Assembly: GCA_910589665.1 (NCBI GenBank)
Contig: CAJUTR010000043.1
Span: forward strand, 1-6,169
DNA from: an uncultured Eubacterium sp.
Lineage (GTDB): Bacteria; Bacillota; Clostridia; Lachnospirales; Lachnospiraceae
Length of the DNA: 6,169 nucleotides
Reading direction: 5' to 3'
A program made the position numbers and the translations under genes. Numbering within the stretch: the first letter of the stretch is position 1; every line of letters starts with the position of its first letter. The notes under the pieces were generated by a model that was not told the origin of the DNA, made no database searches, and saw only the letters and a program-made list of their open reading frames with translations. Shown piece after piece: positions 5,770 to 6,169 of the stretch.

Positions 5770-6169
5770 ATGAAGAAGCAAATACAAGTTATTATTACAT
5801 ATTTATTGATAGTATCTTTCATCATGACAAGTGTGTTGTCTGGGAATTATATCAACGTACAAGCGTAAAACAGTGATACAGAATTGGTGATAGACGAAGC
5901 AGATGAAAGTGAGGAAGAAGATGGGGATGAGGAAGAGGAAATAGAGAGAGAAGTTGAAATTTCCTACAAAATTACAGGGAAATGGGATAAACATTACAAT
6001 TTAGAAGTGACCTTAACAAACGTAACGGATGAAAAAATTGATGATTGGGAAATACGAGTTCCTGTCAATTTTGAAATAGAAAATATATGGAATGCAAGGA
6101 TTACTGATAAACAGGAAGGGGATTACTTAACTTAAAGACAGTATATACATACAGCCTGCTGATACATTG
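5770..6169 (+). pseudogene. Secreted protein with CBM2-like segment, interrupted and cut by the window edge
   Basis: From the ATG at 5770 the first 32 codons encode a typical signal peptide: MKKQ start, hydrophobic core ITYLLIVSFIMTSVL, cleavage-like VQA. A TAA at 5866-5868 follows at once. The same frame then continues open to 6135 with a very acidic linker (many Glu and Asp), followed by a beta-rich segment, LEVTLTNVTDEKIDDWEIRV and then IENIWNA. This resembles the cellulose-binding module CBM2 family, which usually shows VTNT, a central DW and a Trp-Asn-Ala motif. A second stop at 6133-6135 interrupts it, but the next frame gives LKDSIYIQPADTL up to the window edge, which suits the expected continuation, so a frameshift near 6126-6133 is likely. 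If intact it would be an exported polysaccharide- or surface-binding protein. The binding target is unknown. It is AT-rich compared with pyk and pckA. A sequencing error or a programmed bypass of the TAA cannot be excluded, but decay is the simplest reading. Confidence 0.65.
6126..6135. repeat. CTTAA tandem duplication at the second break
   Basis: CTTAACTTAA is two copies of CTTAA and creates the TAA at 6133-6135. Removing one copy keeps the frame open as YLKTVYTYSLLIH, whereas the frame that looks most like the family continuation (LKDSIYIQPADTL) needs a one- or four-base change. The original state is therefore uncertain. Confidence 0.5.

Overview
The window looks like chromosomal DNA from a low-to-mid GC Firmicute, most likely a gut Clostridia / Lachnospiraceae-type anaerobe. 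This rests on strong AGGAGG-type ribosome binding sites, sigma-A promoters with TATAAT boxes, a short two-domain-plus-B pyruvate kinase with a TTG start, the divergent clostridial form of ATP-dependent PEP carboxykinase, a Cache-type chemoreceptor, and a secreted cellulose-binding-like (CBM2-like) protein. The taxonomic call comes from remembered family resemblance, not from a database search.

Layout. Positions 1-59 hold hairpins that probably end transcription. Positions 60-1779 (minus strand) hold a methyl-accepting chemotaxis protein gene that would encode 571 residues, but a 4-bp tandem duplication at 585-592 shifts the frame exactly at the conserved signalling tip. A 156-bp divergent intergenic region (1780-1935) holds a near-consensus promoter for the chemoreceptor and an AT-rich dyad next to the ribosome binding site of the next gene. 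Pyruvate kinase (pyk, 1936-3351, plus) and ATP-type PEP carboxykinase (pckA, 3482-5182, plus) follow. A clear promoter and an mRNA hairpin lie between them, and no strong terminator separates them. A good intrinsic terminator (5218-5258) and a weaker one (5295-5332) follow pckA.

The right end (5183-5769) has no gene I can recognise. It holds a 17-bp perfect palindrome and candidate promoters. The last stretch (5770-6169) is the start of a secreted surface protein with a good ribosome binding site, a signal peptide and a CBM2-like segment. It is broken by an in-frame TAA directly after the signal peptide and apparently by a frameshift at the end of the visible sequence.

The two intact genes act at the same metabolic node: Pyk converts PEP and ADP to pyruvate and ATP, and PckA interconverts PEP + CO2 + ADP with oxaloacetate + ATP. 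In a fermenting anaerobe both can yield ATP from PEP, so the pair sets the split between pyruvate-derived products and C4 acids. The flanking accessory genes (chemoreceptor and surface binding protein) are both damaged while the metabolic genes are intact. I see no mobile element, CRISPR array, tRNA or rRNA, and no convincing evidence of a new biological system. The most interesting points are the two damaged genes and the non-coding dyads.
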